64,000 nucleotides of DNA from Swingsia samuiensis (GCF_006542355.1 NZ_CP038141.1:1742001-1806000); one strand, 5' to 3'. Positions 35,089-45,572 are shown, counted from the first letter of the stretch. Numbers and translations: made by a program. The notes: a model not told the origin generated them from the sequence alone.

Positions 35089-37977
35089 ATGAACGCTTCT
35101 CGCCGTAATGTGCTTTTGTGTGCATCAATTTTAAGTGTTGGTGCTTTTTCATCTCCTGCAATTGCAGCCGCAGAGCATGTTCATGCGAAGCGTCATCTCT
35201 TGCATCATAAACCCCAATTACGCTCACGGGCTGTGAGTAATGCGCCTGTGGTCTCTGGGGTAACTCCTGCTTCTTCGGTGGGAACGGTTCAGAGAGCAAG
35301 GGTAGGAAAAAACACCTTGGCATCTGTTGAAAGTACGCATGCTGAAGAAGTGACAGTCACTGGGTCAATGTTAAGCACGTCCAGAAATGCGAATGCTAAC
35401 CCCGTCCAGATCGTGACGAGTAAGCAGATTATGCAATCTGGTTCGACAACGATGGGAGATTTTTTGGCACGCTTGCCTTCCATCGGGTCTAATTCCACAA
35501 ATAATACCAACACAAATGGTGGCGGTGGCGTTAGTTGCGCTGATATTAGAAACCTAGGTCAGCAGCGTGTGCTTGTGCTGATTGATGGGAAACGTACTGC
35601 TGTTAATGGAAGCAGCAACTGCGTAGATATGAATACGATTCCTGTGCAGTTGGTTAAGCAAGTTGAAATTCTGAAAGATGGTGGGTCAGAGCTTTACGGA
35701 GCTGACGCTGTCTCCGGTGTGATTAACATTAAACTAAGGCATGATATCAGCACGGGTAATATCACCATGCGAGGGGGTATTGCAGGCCAAGGTGATGATA
35801 AAACGGGAATGATTTCAGCGTATAAAGGTTGGAATTTTGATGATCGTAAAGGCAACATAACGCTTTTCGGCTCTTACATGACGCAAGGCGGTGTAAGGCA
35901 GCGGAATCGTTCTTGGGCTGATCCAGTGCAAAATGATCTGGGAGGATCTTCTTTTGGTTCTGCCTATACCCCACAAGGGCGTGTTTACGATGTTTCGGGC
36001 AATTTAATGCCGGGGCAGAAAACAACCCGGTATGATTTTTCCCAAGATCAGATGCTTTTGAATCGATTGCAAAATGCCACCCTGTCAGGTGATGCGCATT
36101 ATAAGTTTGATAAACACTTCAATTTATATTCAAACGTTTTGTATAGTCACCGTAATAGCTATACGCAGATGGCAGCAGAGCCGAGTGCGGGAAGTATTCC
36201 TCCCTCTAATTATGCAAGCCTATTATATATTAATAAAGAAAATCCGTTTAATACCTATGGTCAGGATGTAACGTTAAGAAAGCGTTACAATGAATTTGGG
36301 CCACGTAAAACGGAAGATGCATCTGACACCTATACGGCGAAAGTCGGGTTAGACGGAGAAATTATCCATAACTGGATGTATGATGCGTCTTATACATATG
36401 GATGGAACCAAGATACTTCGCACATGGTCAATATGGGGAATTATGCCCATTTGATGCAGGTTTATGGGATGGATCAGCTTGACCCTAATGATCCTAATAG
36501 TGCGATTATGTATAATCCTGGGGTTTGCCAAGGTTCTGCCGGTTGCGCGTTAGCTAATCCGTTTGCCCCTCTGAGTGGGCAGGCTTTAGAATATGCAAAT
36601 GCTACGCTGAATAATCATTCTTATTATCAGCTGCGTGATTGGAACGTGCGCATTCATAATAACAAGGTGGCTCGTCTTCCGTGGAAGAATGGTGGGGATT
36701 TTGCTGTTGCGATGGGGATGGAACGGCGCAGTGAATCTGAGACATTTAAACCAGACCCTTTAATTACTTCGGGCCAGAGCATGACAAACACTCAGAATTA
36801 TACGGGTGGGGGCTTTCATGTGTGGGAAGGTTATCTTGAAGGTAAGTTAACTCTGCTCAAAAACACAACGATGGCCAAAGATTTATCGATTGATGGTCAA
36901 GGGCGTTATTCTTCCTATAATACATTCGGAAGCGCCAAGAACTGGAAAGCTGCTATTAACTGGTCCCCCGTAAGAGATGTGCATTTTAGGGGAACATTAG
37001 GAACTTCTACGCGCCAACCATCAGTCTATGAATTATATGGTGGGCAGAGCATGAGCTATGCCACGGCAATGGATCCTTGCGATATGAATCAGGTGGGGAC
37101 ATATGGTGCGCAATCTTCTACAGTAGCGCTAAACTGCGCACAGCAAGGAATTAACTCACAAAATTTTCAGATGGCGACGAGTTCGCAGGTTCCGTCTATT
37201 GTGGGGGGGAATTCGAAGTTAAGGCCAGAGCTTGGAAGAACCTATACCTTCGGTGTAGAGTTAACCCCTCGTTGGGTTCGTGGCTTCTCAGCATCTGTTG
37301 AATATTGGCACACACGCGTTAAAAATACAATTTCTGCTATACCAACGCAGTATTTGCTTGATCAGTGCTATACGGGTGCAAATACGGGATACTGCTCAAG
37401 TATTCTTAGAAATTCACAAGGGCAAATTCAAACCGCAACGACGCTTGATGCTAATTTGGGTGGGCTGAGAACAGGCGGTATTGATTTTGATATGGATTAT
37501 CATCTGCGGGTAACCCCCCGTGATATGGTTCTGTTATCAAATAATCTTCAGGATACTATTAGCTACCAGCAGCAATATCTACCTGGTGGAGAGTGGTATA
37601 ATTATACAGGCCGTTTGCAGTATAATAATGCTGTTGGTTTCCCGCGTATACGTGACTACGCAACGTTGACGTGGCAGCATGGCCCAATTGGACTAACTTA
37701 CATGATGCAATATACTAGTGGGATGGTTTGGAATACTACTCAGCAAGATGTTGTACCGGGGAATGGGGTTGGCCGTTGGAAAACGCCCGGAATGTTCCAG
37801 CATGATGTGACGCTGAATTATCGTCTTAATCGGTGGAATTTTGAAGCAGGTATTCAAAACATTGCCAATAAAAAACCACCATTTGTGGCAAGCGGACAAG
37901 ATAACAGCATGGGTAATCTTTACGGAGGGTTTTACCCAGGACGGTATTTCTTTACGCAGGCTGGTTTGAATTTCTAA
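35089..37977 (+). CDS. TonB-dependent outer-membrane receptor
   Basis: 962 residues. A signal peptide (MNASRRNVLLCASILSVGAFSSPAIA, cut near 27) is followed by a long basic/His-rich linker, the EEVTVTGS TonB-box-like motif near residue 85, and the plug domain (NPVQIVTSKQIMQSG, then LVLIDGKR and GGSELYGADAVSGVINI). A 22-strand barrel follows, ending in aromatic Phe (FFTQAGLNF). The plug has an Asn/Thr/Gly low-complexity stretch (NNTNTNGGGG) and two cysteines that could form a disulfide. The substrate (siderophore, sugar, vitamin) cannot be told. It stands as a single gene with its own terminator. Confidence 0.93.
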   Translation: MNASRRNVLLCASILSVGAFSSPAIAAAEHVHAKRHLLHHKPQLRSRAVSNAPVVSGVTPASSVGTVQRARVGKNTLASVESTHAEEVTVTGSMLSTSRNANANPVQIVTSKQIMQSGSTTMGDFLARLPSIGSNSTNNTNTNGGGGVSCADIRNLGQQRVLVLIDGKRTAVNGSSNCVDMNTIPVQLVKQVEILKDGGSELYGADAVSGVINIKLRHDISTGNITMRGGIAGQGDDKTGMISAYKGWNFDDRKGNITLFGSYMTQGGVRQRNRSWADPVQNDLGGSSFGSAYTPQGRVYDVSGNLMPGQKTTRYDFSQDQMLLNRLQNATLSGDAHYKFDKHFNLYSNVLYSHRNSYTQMAAEPSAGSIPPSNYASLLYINKENPFNTYGQDVTLRKRYNEFGPRKTEDASDTYTAKVGLDGEIIHNWMYDASYTYGWNQDTSHMVNMGNYAHLMQVYGMDQLDPNDPNSAIMYNPGVCQGSAGCALANPFAPLSGQALEYANATLNNHSYYQLRDWNVRIHNNKVARLPWKNGGDFAVAMGMERRSESETFKPDPLITSGQSMTNTQNYTGGGFHVWEGYLEGKLTLLKNTTMAKDLSIDGQGRYSSYNTFGSAKNWKAAINWSPVRDVHFRGTLGTSTRQPSVYELYGGQSMSYATAMDPCDMNQVGTYGAQSSTVALNCAQQGINSQNFQMATSSQVPSIVGGNSKLRPELGRTYTFGVELTPRWVRGFSASVEYWHTRVKNTISAIPTQYLLDQCYTGANTGYCSSILRNSQGQIQTATTLDANLGGLRTGGIDFDMDYHLRVTPRDMVLLSNNLQDTISYQQQYLPGGEWYNYTGRLQYNNAVGFPRIRDYATLTWQHGPIGLTYMMQYTSGMVWNTTQQDVVPGNGVGRWKTPGMFQHDVTLNYRLNRWNFEAGIQNIANKKPPFVASGQDNSMGNLYGGFYPGRYFFTQAGLNF

Positions 37978-37993
37978 AAGTTGTATGTGTTTA

Positions 37994-38023
37994 AGAAGGG
38001 CGGCTGTATAGGCCGCCTTTTTT
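37994..38023 (+). terminator. Terminator after the TonB-dependent receptor
   Basis: Stem GGCGGC (37999-38004) with GCCGCC (38012-38017), extended by A-T pairs, then TTTTTT (38018-38023). The A-rich left side means it may also act weakly on the minus strand, where the DinG-like gene ends at 38036. Confidence 0.8.
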
Positions 38024-38035
38024 GTGGTTAGAGCA

Positions 38036-40951
38036 TTAGTTTAGAAATTCTTTAATATGCTCAAGCGCGTCAGTTAAAGAAAGGCGCTCGACCTGTACTC
38101 CTTCGGGGAAGGCTGAAAGCAGGCGAGAGGGCATACGTCGATCCAGCATAACGAAAACCCCGCGGTCATCACTGCGTCGAATAAGCCTTCCAAAAGCTTG
38201 ACGAAGGCGCATGCGTGTAATGCGGTCGTCATATTCGCTTGGTCTCCCTTCCGATAGTAGTTTGCGGCGTTCACGATGAAGGATATCGGGGCGAGGCCAA
38301 GGTGTTTTCTCAAAGACAACCATACGCAAGGCATCACCGGGAACATCTACTCCATCTCGCATAGCATCTGTTCCGAGGAGGCAGCTTTGTATTTCGGTGC
38401 GGAAAATATCCACTAAAGTTGCGTTATCCATTGCATCAACATGCTGGGCGTAAAGAGGAATACCTTCTGTTTCTAGAGGTTCCTGAATGCGTTTATATAC
38501 TTCGCGTAAACGCCGAATTGCGGTGAAAAGGCCAAGCCCGCTTCCCCCTGAAGCAGAAAAAAGGGAGCGAAAAGCATGTGCTAAAGACGCAATCTCGGAA
38601 GAAACATCCGTAATGATATAGGCGCGAGTTTGTTTGCTGTAATCAAATGGGCTCATCAGAGAAGCCCGGATAGGGGGCTTTATAAAATGTGTGGCTCCGA
38701 GCCGGAGTTCGGCGGCGTGCCATGTTTCCTCTCCGCTGGTATTTTGCGGTTGATCTCTTAGGGTTGCGGAGGTGATTAACAATCCGTGTGCGGGTGTTTG
38801 GATGGTTGAAACAAAAGGGATCGTTGGGTCGAGCCAGTGTCGATAGAGACCGATATCAAAGCTCTGATGAGGGCTTTGTTTTTGAGGGAGCGGCTCAGAA
38901 CGAATAAAATCGATATAAGTTGGGATCGTATCAGGAGCTGGAGGAGTTTGAAGAGAATCCAGCATACTAATCCAGCTGGATACAGGGCTAATGGCGCGCC
39001 GATGTAAGGTGCGCAGCGTTGATTCGATGCGCTGACGCAAGGTAGAATCTATCTCATCATTATCTTCAATCTGGTGTTCGAACTGTTGGGAAAGTTGTTC
39101 TAAAGGGCGCAGAAGTTGTCTGAGCTCTTGAGCCAGAAGTTCTGAATGTTCTTCAAGAGGTGGATTAATCGGGTAAAGGTCACATTCATTCGAAAAATAC
39201 TCTTGAGAACGGGAAGATGGATGCTCTGCTGTGCGGGCTTTGAGCTGATGCGCCAGTAATTTAAGAAATATTTCGGATGGGTTTTCAGGCTGTGGTGGAG
39301 CAGGAAGATCAAGAGGGAAAAGTGTCTCTGTCTCTTCGGTTGCCGGGAGATTTTCTGGAGCGGGTTGGGGTGAGGGAGATGTTTTTTCTTTGAGGCGTGC
39401 GGACCATCCCGGAGCGGGTAAAACGCGCGCTGCGTTGAGGACAGCGTGTAACGGTTTTTGGATGGAAGGGATGCGCTCGATCAGATCATCAAGGCGCCTT
39501 TGAAGGCCGCGTGCGCGTGAGCGACTGCCTTCTGCACCAAGGAGCCAGCGGCGAAGCTCAGCTGTTTCCAAGCCGGAAAAAGCAATGGAGAAAGCGCTGT
39601 CAGCTGCTTCTGGGATATGATGTCCTTCATCAAAAATATATCGGCTTGGGATGGTATCTTCGTCGGGTAAGTGCGCAGGCGTAAGGGAGTTCCACGCGGC
39701 TTGGGCCATAACTAAAGCATGATTGGCTATGACGATATCTGCCCGGCGTGCCCGGCGAATGCCGTGTTCAACAAAGCAGGTTTGATAATGGGGGCAAGAG
39801 GCGTGAATACATTCCCCGCGTCGGTCAGCAATGGCCGCAAGAGAACCGTGGCCAAAAATTTCACCAAACCATCCGGGGAGATCCCCTCCCATGAGATCTC
39901 CATCTCGGCTTTTTTCAGCCCATCGTGCGAGCAGAGATAGGGGAAGAAGAGAGGCTGTCGCATCTTTCCCGCGGGAGGTTACGGTATTAACCATATCTTC
40001 CATATTGAGAAGACAGAGATAGTTTTCGCGTCCTTTACGCACGACCACCTTTTCTCGCCGTACGGTATCATTGGGGTAAACGCGGTGTAATTCCTGCTCG
40101 ATCTGCCGTTGGAGGTGGCGTGTGTAGGTACTTACCCAGACAGCCCCCTTATTTTCTTCAGCCCAAAGCGTGGAAGGAGCAATATAGCCGAGTGTTTTTC
40201 CTGTCCCTGTGCCCGCTTCTGCTAGCACTACATTGGGTGCACCAAGGGTTTCTCTCGGTTCAAATGCAGATGTGACCACAGAAGAGAAATCAGCTTGTCC
40301 AGGTCGTGTTTCTGCATGCTCGCCCAAGATATCACGGAGCCGTTCTCGGGCTTTGATAGGAGAAACGGGATAACTACTGGGGGCTGGGCGAGGGGCTTCC
40401 TCCTCCCATCGGGGGAGACGTTTCCATATGCGAAGGGATTCGTAGGAGTGGGATGCGCCTTGTGTGGAAGGTGGGCCAATAACATCGGATATAATATCGC
40501 TCCACACCCATCCCGAACGTTGGAGGGGGAGAAGAAGTGAGCGGAGGTGATTTCCTTCAGGAGCATCTTTTTTCGTATTTAGTTCTGACAGAAGGGCTTC
40601 ACACAATGTGGGAAGAAAATCAGCCGTAATCGTTTTTTGAGGGTGAAGGCCAAGTGCTAAGGCTAATCCCCTAGGGGTTGGTGCGATGGTTTGGGCGGGG
40701 CGTACAAATAAAAAAAGATCTAACAGATCAAACCATGGGACGGGTTGAGAGAGAGGGGTAAGATCGAGAGCCTTCAGTGCGGCTGGGCCATGAATGAGTA
40801 AGGGGGGAGGTAATGAGCGGAGTAACTCACGTGTTTGGGGTGCCGGTAGATCCAGTAACTCTCCATCAGGCGTTAAAATAGAGGATAGACCGCGGCGAGC
40901 GATTAAGGCTGGGGCATCAAAAGGCGATAAAAAGGGAGGTGAGGCTGGCAT
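38036..40951 (-). CDS. DinG/XPD-like ATP-dependent DNA helicase
   Basis: 971 residues, superfamily 2 iron-sulfur helicase. Walker A EAGTGTGKT near residue 244, DEGHH (DEAH-type box) near 440, and the cysteines expected for a 4Fe-4S cluster (NYLC near 313, then C-4-C-5-C spacing in ECIHASCPHYQTC near 380). The C-terminal motifs are GTDAMRDGVDVPG and QAFGRLIR. Alphaproteobacterial versions carry an extra N-terminal region of about 200 residues, as here. DinG unwinds forked DNA and R-loops. It is the only gene of its unit. Confidence 0.9.
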   Translation of the reverse strand: MPASPPFLSPFDAPALIARRGLSSILTPDGELLDLPAPQTRELLRSLPPPLLIHGPAALKALDLTPLSQPVPWFDLLDLFLFVRPAQTIAPTPRGLALALGLHPQKTITADFLPTLCEALLSELNTKKDAPEGNHLRSLLLPLQRSGWVWSDIISDVIGPPSTQGASHSYESLRIWKRLPRWEEEAPRPAPSSYPVSPIKARERLRDILGEHAETRPGQADFSSVVTSAFEPRETLGAPNVVLAEAGTGTGKTLGYIAPSTLWAEENKGAVWVSTYTRHLQRQIEQELHRVYPNDTVRREKVVVRKGRENYLCLLNMEDMVNTVTSRGKDATASLLPLSLLARWAEKSRDGDLMGGDLPGWFGEIFGHGSLAAIADRRGECIHASCPHYQTCFVEHGIRRARRADIVIANHALVMAQAAWNSLTPAHLPDEDTIPSRYIFDEGHHIPEAADSAFSIAFSGLETAELRRWLLGAEGSRSRARGLQRRLDDLIERIPSIQKPLHAVLNAARVLPAPGWSARLKEKTSPSPQPAPENLPATEETETLFPLDLPAPPQPENPSEIFLKLLAHQLKARTAEHPSSRSQEYFSNECDLYPINPPLEEHSELLAQELRQLLRPLEQLSQQFEHQIEDNDEIDSTLRQRIESTLRTLHRRAISPVSSWISMLDSLQTPPAPDTIPTYIDFIRSEPLPQKQSPHQSFDIGLYRHWLDPTIPFVSTIQTPAHGLLITSATLRDQPQNTSGEETWHAAELRLGATHFIKPPIRASLMSPFDYSKQTRAYIITDVSSEIASLAHAFRSLFSASGGSGLGLFTAIRRLREVYKRIQEPLETEGIPLYAQHVDAMDNATLVDIFRTEIQSCLLGTDAMRDGVDVPGDALRMVVFEKTPWPRPDILHRERRKLLSEGRPSEYDDRITRMRLRQAFGRLIRRSDDRGVFVMLDRRMPSRLLSAFPEGVQVERLSLTDALEHIKEFLN

Positions 40952-41137
40952 TGAGAGGGAGTTTAAAACGAACCTGCATCGTGTGCGAGCTTTTTTCTAA
41001 GGTGATTGAAAAAAGAAAGATGTTTCATAAATGGCTGAAATGTTGAGAGTTGAGAAGAATATTCACTATAATAATGAGCCTTTAATACTTGTATTGCTTG
41101 ACCTGAAGGCTTTGACTGCTTAATTTTTCAAGCAATC

Positions 41138-42763
41138 ATGCAAAAAACACAGACACATACCCCTCTCGATGCTCTTGCTTCTGATGCGCCTTTGCCAAAA
41201 GCATGGCCTTTTGAAGAGGCGCGTAAGATTGCTGCCCATGTGCAGACAAAAGATGCTGCTGAGCCAGCTTTACTCGAAACAGGCTACGGCCCTTCCGGGT
41301 TACCTCATATCGGTACATTTGGTGAGGTTGCTCGAACCTCTTGGGTCCGTCAGGCTTTTGAGGCACTAACGGGGCGTTCAACGCGTTTGCTCGCATTTTC
41401 AGATGATATGGATGCGCTTCGTAAAGTGCCAACGAATGTTCCGCAGCAAGAGATGCTTGCGAAACATCTGGGTTTGCCTTTAACGCGTATTCCCGACCCT
41501 TTTGGCGAGTATGAGAGTTTTGCAGGGCATAATAATGCGCGTTTGCGCCAGTTCCTAGATAGCTTTGGCTTTGAATACGAGTTTGCTTCTTCTACAGATT
41601 ATTACACATCCGGTATTTTTGATGCGGCGCTGCGCCGTATGTTGGAAGTTCATGACGAAGTCGTAGCAACGATTGTTCCGACACTAGGCCCAGACCGCCG
41701 AGCAACCTATTCTCCTGTTTTGCCAATTCATCCTGAAACCGGCCAGGTTATGCAGGTACCTGTAATCAAGGTTGATCCAGATGCTGGAACGGTTGTTTGG
41801 AAAGATGAAACCGGAAAGACATTTGAGACCCTCGTAACGGGTGGTCATGCCAAAATGCAATGGAAAGCTGATTGGGCCATGCGTTGGTATGCTTTGGGGG
41901 TCGATTATGAAATGTCCGGGAAGGACTTGATTGATAGTGTCAAACTCTCTTCCAAAATTTGCCGTATTCTAGGGAAAGAGCCTCCCGCAGGTTTGACGTA
42001 TGAATTGTTCTTAGATGCTCAAGGGCAGAAAATTAGTAAATCAAAAGGAAACGGCCTGTCGGTTGAAGAATGGTTGAGATACGGAACACCTGAGAGTTTG
42101 GCTCAGTACATGTTTCAGCAACCTGCTCGTGCGAAGCGTTTGTTCTTTGATGTTATTCCACGCGCTACAGATGATTATTTGACGCTGGTTCAAAAGGCAG
42201 AAACGCAGGAAGACGCAGATTTAATGGCGAATTCAGCATGGTTTATTCATGCTGGGAAAATTCGTCCACAAGATACAAGTCCGGTATCTTATACAGCCCT
42301 GTTGAATCTCGCTAACGTCGCAAATGCAGATAAACCGGAAACTCTTTGGAAGTTTTTGCGTCGTTATGATTCAACGTTAACTCCTGAAACCCACCCTTAT
42401 GTCGATAAGTTAGTGCGCTGTGCGTTAACGTATTTCAAGGAGCAGGTATATCCAAGTAAGGTATACCGCGCCCCTACAGACAAAGAGCGTAAAGGCTTGG
42501 AAGATCTAGCGGATGAGCTGCAGAAGCTTCAAGGCGATACGTCTCCAGCAGAGGTGCAGGACGTGGTGTTTGAAGTTGGAAAACGCTATTTTGAAAAGTC
42601 CGAACTGAGGTCATGGTTCGGCTGTCTTTATGAAGTTCTGCTCGGTCAGAAAGAAGGTCCTCGATTTGGGATTTTTGCTTCTTTATTTGGCCTTCCTGAG
42701 ACAGTCGATCTAATTAAAGGCGCTTTGGCACGACCAGAAAGTGCTGAAGCTAATCAGGCATAA
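41138..42763 (+). CDS. lysS: Class I lysyl-tRNA synthetase
   Basis: 541 residues. Class I signatures: HIGT at 57-60 (HIGH box) and KISKS near residue 298 (KMSKS box). This archaeal-type LysRS replaces the class II enzyme in many alphaproteobacteria. It is directly followed, after 3 bases, by the mprF-like gene. That pairing is suggestive because full-length MprF uses Lys-tRNA as lysyl donor. No T-box or other leader was seen in the 186 bases upstream. Confidence 0.96.
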   Translation: MQKTQTHTPLDALASDAPLPKAWPFEEARKIAAHVQTKDAAEPALLETGYGPSGLPHIGTFGEVARTSWVRQAFEALTGRSTRLLAFSDDMDALRKVPTNVPQQEMLAKHLGLPLTRIPDPFGEYESFAGHNNARLRQFLDSFGFEYEFASSTDYYTSGIFDAALRRMLEVHDEVVATIVPTLGPDRRATYSPVLPIHPETGQVMQVPVIKVDPDAGTVVWKDETGKTFETLVTGGHAKMQWKADWAMRWYALGVDYEMSGKDLIDSVKLSSKICRILGKEPPAGLTYELFLDAQGQKISKSKGNGLSVEEWLRYGTPESLAQYMFQQPARAKRLFFDVIPRATDDYLTLVQKAETQEDADLMANSAWFIHAGKIRPQDTSPVSYTALLNLANVANADKPETLWKFLRRYDSTLTPETHPYVDKLVRCALTYFKEQVYPSKVYRAPTDKERKGLEDLADELQKLQGDTSPAEVQDVVFEVGKRYFEKSELRSWFGCLYEVLLGQKEGPRFGIFASLFGLPETVDLIKGALARPESAEANQA

Positions 42764-42766
42764 AAT

Positions 42767-44866
42767 ATGTCTTTACGGCAGGGTAATGAAGAGCTTGATT
42801 TTTCTTCTGACGTAGAAGAAAAACCATCTGAGAAAACGAAATGGCATGCGCTTTTGGCGCGTGCTCCGGCTCTTGTCGGGGTCGTGTTGCTTGTTGCTGC
42901 TGGGTTTGCAGTTTGGCGCGAATTACAACATCTTTCTTTGCATGATATTGTAAAAAGCCTTGAAGGGATTCCAACTTCTTCGCTTTTAGCTGGAGCCGGC
43001 GCAACCGTTCTTTCTTACTTTATTCTGTCTTTTTATGATCGCCTTGCCTGTTTACATATTCGTGTAAAAGTATCGTACGCTCGCTCTGCTTTTGCAGCAT
43101 TTTGTTCGTATGTACTTTCTCATAACTTAGGGCTTGCTGCGATTTCTGGGGCGGCAGTTCGCTTCAGACTATATAAAAGCTGGGGGGTATCTCCAGCGAA
43201 TATCGCTCAGATTATTGCCTTTTGCTCTGCGACATATTTTTTGGGGACATTAGCACTGGTAGGTTCAATACTTGCTCTTGAACCTCATAGTATTCCTGTT
43301 TTATCTCACTTGCCAGCTTTTGTGGTGCAGTTATGCGGGGTGGCATGCTGGGTTGTTTTGGGAGCGTATGTTTTTCTATCGCGTGCCAAACAGCACGTGA
43401 AAATTAAATCATATGAGATAGAAATTCCCAACACTAAAATTGCGCTGGCTCAGATTGTTGTAAGTGCCGCTGATATGGCCGCGACTGCGCTGATTGCTTA
43501 CAGTGTTTTGCCACCATTGCCCCCAGAGGCTCATTTTGGGTTTGGTACTTTTCTGGCTATTTATATTGCATCCTACACAGCAGGACTGGTCGCAAGTGTG
43601 CCGGGTGGGTTGGGTGTCTTTGATACGGCTATGCTCTTAGCGCTCAAGCCGTATTTGCCTGTTTCTCAGATTATGGGTGCCATTTTAGTTTTTCGTTTGT
43701 TTTATTATATTATTCCTCTTGTTCTAGCTGGTGTCATGTTTGCTGGGCATGAGCTTTTCTTGAGAGGCGAACAGGCACTCGTTGAGGCCGGGCAGGCGAC
43801 GTGTCGTGTAAGGCCAAGCCGGGTTATTCGTGAATCTGAAGCTGATTTCTCGGTTATTGTTGCAACAAGTGTGCAAGCTGTAGTTGGGATTGCCCTTGTA
43901 TTTTATGCCATTATTGCAAGGCTCCCTGTTTTTCACAGCCCTTTTTGGTCTGCTGTTTCGCAGATTTCTGACTTGTTTTTAACGGTTATGGGTGTTGCCC
44001 TTGTAGGGCTTGCTCTGGGGTTATCAGAGCGTGTCACATTGGCATGGAAAGTATCGTTAGGCGTTTTAAGTTTTTCTGTTGCTTTGTTGATTTTAAGAGG
44101 TGCGCCTTGGGAAGCGTACCTGACGGTCTTATTGGTGATCTTACTGATTGCACCGTTTAGAGGGTGCTATTACCGCCGTGCTCACTTGTTATCTGCACCC
44201 TTAACGCCTTCTATGTTAGCTCCTTTTTCTATATGGGGCCTTGGGCTGGTCGGAATGGCTTGGGTTGCTGTGCAACGACACTTGGGCCCAATATGGTGGC
44301 GCTCCATGATTTATGATGCTCATACCGCGACAGGACGGTGGTTTTTGGGCGCTTCGGCTTTGTGTGGGGTCGTAGCTTTATGGATTGGGATGCGGCGGGC
44401 GCGTATTCGATTTGATGCATGGAATAGTGAGAATGAACACCATTATAAAAATCTCGCACATGCTTTGCAGGATATAGGGCCGCGCCGACCAAGTGGGCTA
44501 TTATATGATGAGGCAAAGCGGGCTGCTGTCCCGTTTATCCGCTCCGGCGATTTTATAATCGGTCTTGGGGATCCTGCAGGACCAGAGCGTAATTCTATGG
44601 CTGCCATTTGGCGTTTGAGGGATTTTGCTGTTCAGGAAGGACGTAAGCTTGCTTTTATTCGCGTGGGAGAGTCATTCAGTGAAATTTATAGTGACTTGGA
44701 TTTGATGGTATGGCCCGATGGGAGTGGTGAAAGTATCTGTTGTAGTGCGGGGGATTATCGTGGTATTCGGGCGTTTATAACGTCTGAGGAACGTCAGGCT
44801 CGAAAAAGGCGATTAGCATCTATGGTGAATGTCTCATCATTTATTCCTGACGTGGTGGATCCATGA
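42767..44866 (+). CDS. mprF: MprF-like membrane protein with truncated synthase domain
   Basis: 699 residues, against about 840-880 for complete MprF. The flippase-type membrane domain (residues about 30-540, some 14 spans, containing YTAGLVASVPGGLGVFDTAML) is intact. The cytoplasmic domain begins about 555 with ALQDIGPRRPSGLLYDEAK and includes GLGDPAGP near 600, but stops near 699. Only the first of the two GNAT-like folds of the aminoacyl-PG synthase appears to be left. The stop overlaps marC by 4 bases, so the short form is stable, not a fresh frameshift. It probably flips or exports a lipid; synthase activity is doubtful. Confidence 0.85.
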   Translation: MSLRQGNEELDFSSDVEEKPSEKTKWHALLARAPALVGVVLLVAAGFAVWRELQHLSLHDIVKSLEGIPTSSLLAGAGATVLSYFILSFYDRLACLHIRVKVSYARSAFAAFCSYVLSHNLGLAAISGAAVRFRLYKSWGVSPANIAQIIAFCSATYFLGTLALVGSILALEPHSIPVLSHLPAFVVQLCGVACWVVLGAYVFLSRAKQHVKIKSYEIEIPNTKIALAQIVVSAADMAATALIAYSVLPPLPPEAHFGFGTFLAIYIASYTAGLVASVPGGLGVFDTAMLLALKPYLPVSQIMGAILVFRLFYYIIPLVLAGVMFAGHELFLRGEQALVEAGQATCRVRPSRVIRESEADFSVIVATSVQAVVGIALVFYAIIARLPVFHSPFWSAVSQISDLFLTVMGVALVGLALGLSERVTLAWKVSLGVLSFSVALLILRGAPWEAYLTVLLVILLIAPFRGCYYRRAHLLSAPLTPSMLAPFSIWGLGLVGMAWVAVQRHLGPIWWRSMIYDAHTATGRWFLGASALCGVVALWIGMRRARIRFDAWNSENEHHYKNLAHALQDIGPRRPSGLLYDEAKRAAVPFIRSGDFIIGLGDPAGPERNSMAAIWRLRDFAVQEGRKLAFIRVGESFSEIYSDLDLMVWPDGSGESICCSAGDYRGIRAFITSEERQARKRRLASMVNVSSFIPDVVDP

Positions 44867-45570
44867 CTTTCCCGTCGAGTTTGGAAAATGCTGTAAATAG
44901 TTGGCTGATAGCCTTTCCAGCTCTTTTCTCAATCATAAATCCTATTGGCGCTTCCTTGATTTTTGCTCAAGCAACAGAAGGAAGAACCCGCAAAGAAGTT
45001 GTTGATCTTGCCCGGAAGGTTGCATTGAATTCACTGGGAATCATTCTGGTTTCTATGTGGTTCGGGAATGTGATTTTGTCCTTTTTCGGGATCAGTATGA
45101 ATGCTTTGCGTATAACAGGTGGTTTGGTTGTAGCCTCTCGTGCATGGACACTTTTGCAGGCTCCGGCAGAACGAACAGAAGCGGTTAAAGAGAAACAGGC
45201 TTTGCAAGATGGAAAGACTGTTGCAGCACCTGATTTGATGGAACGGGCATTTTTTCCATTGGCTCTTCCTTTTACTGTGGGGCCGGGAAGTATATCCGTT
45301 GCGATTGCATTGAGTTCTTCTATTCCTCCGCATATGCCGTTAGCTGATTATTATATGGGCATTTCAGCAGCCGGAACAGCAATGGGAATTGTGATTGCTG
45401 TTGCATATACCTATGCAGAGCGAATTGTAGCGATGCTAGGTGTTGGCGGAGCACGAATAGTTAGTCGATTAGCCGCTCTGATTTTGCTTTCGATTGGTAT
45501 TCAAATCCTGATTACGGGAATTCAAGGCTTTTCAGTAGATACAATACATCTGGCTCATAAAGAGCTTTAG
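44863..45570 (+). CDS. MarC family integral membrane protein
   Basis: 235 residues with six predicted spans. MarC-family signatures: FSIINPIGASLIFAQAT near the N-terminus and FPLALPFTVGPGSISVAI in the middle. The family has no established transport substrate despite the name (multiple antibiotic resistance). Its ATG overlaps the mprF stop, so lysS-mprF-marC behaves as one unit. It ends 2 bases before the end of the opposing glycosylase-like gene. Confidence 0.9.
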   Translation: MTFPSSLENAVNSWLIAFPALFSIINPIGASLIFAQATEGRTRKEVVDLARKVALNSLGIILVSMWFGNVILSFFGISMNALRITGGLVVASRAWTLLQAPAERTEAVKEKQALQDGKTVAAPDLMERAFFPLALPFTVGPGSISVAIALSSSIPPHMPLADYYMGISAAGTAMGIVIAVAYTYAERIVAMLGVGGARIVSRLAALILLSIGIQILITGIQGFSVDTIHLAHKEL

Positions 45571-45572
45571 GA

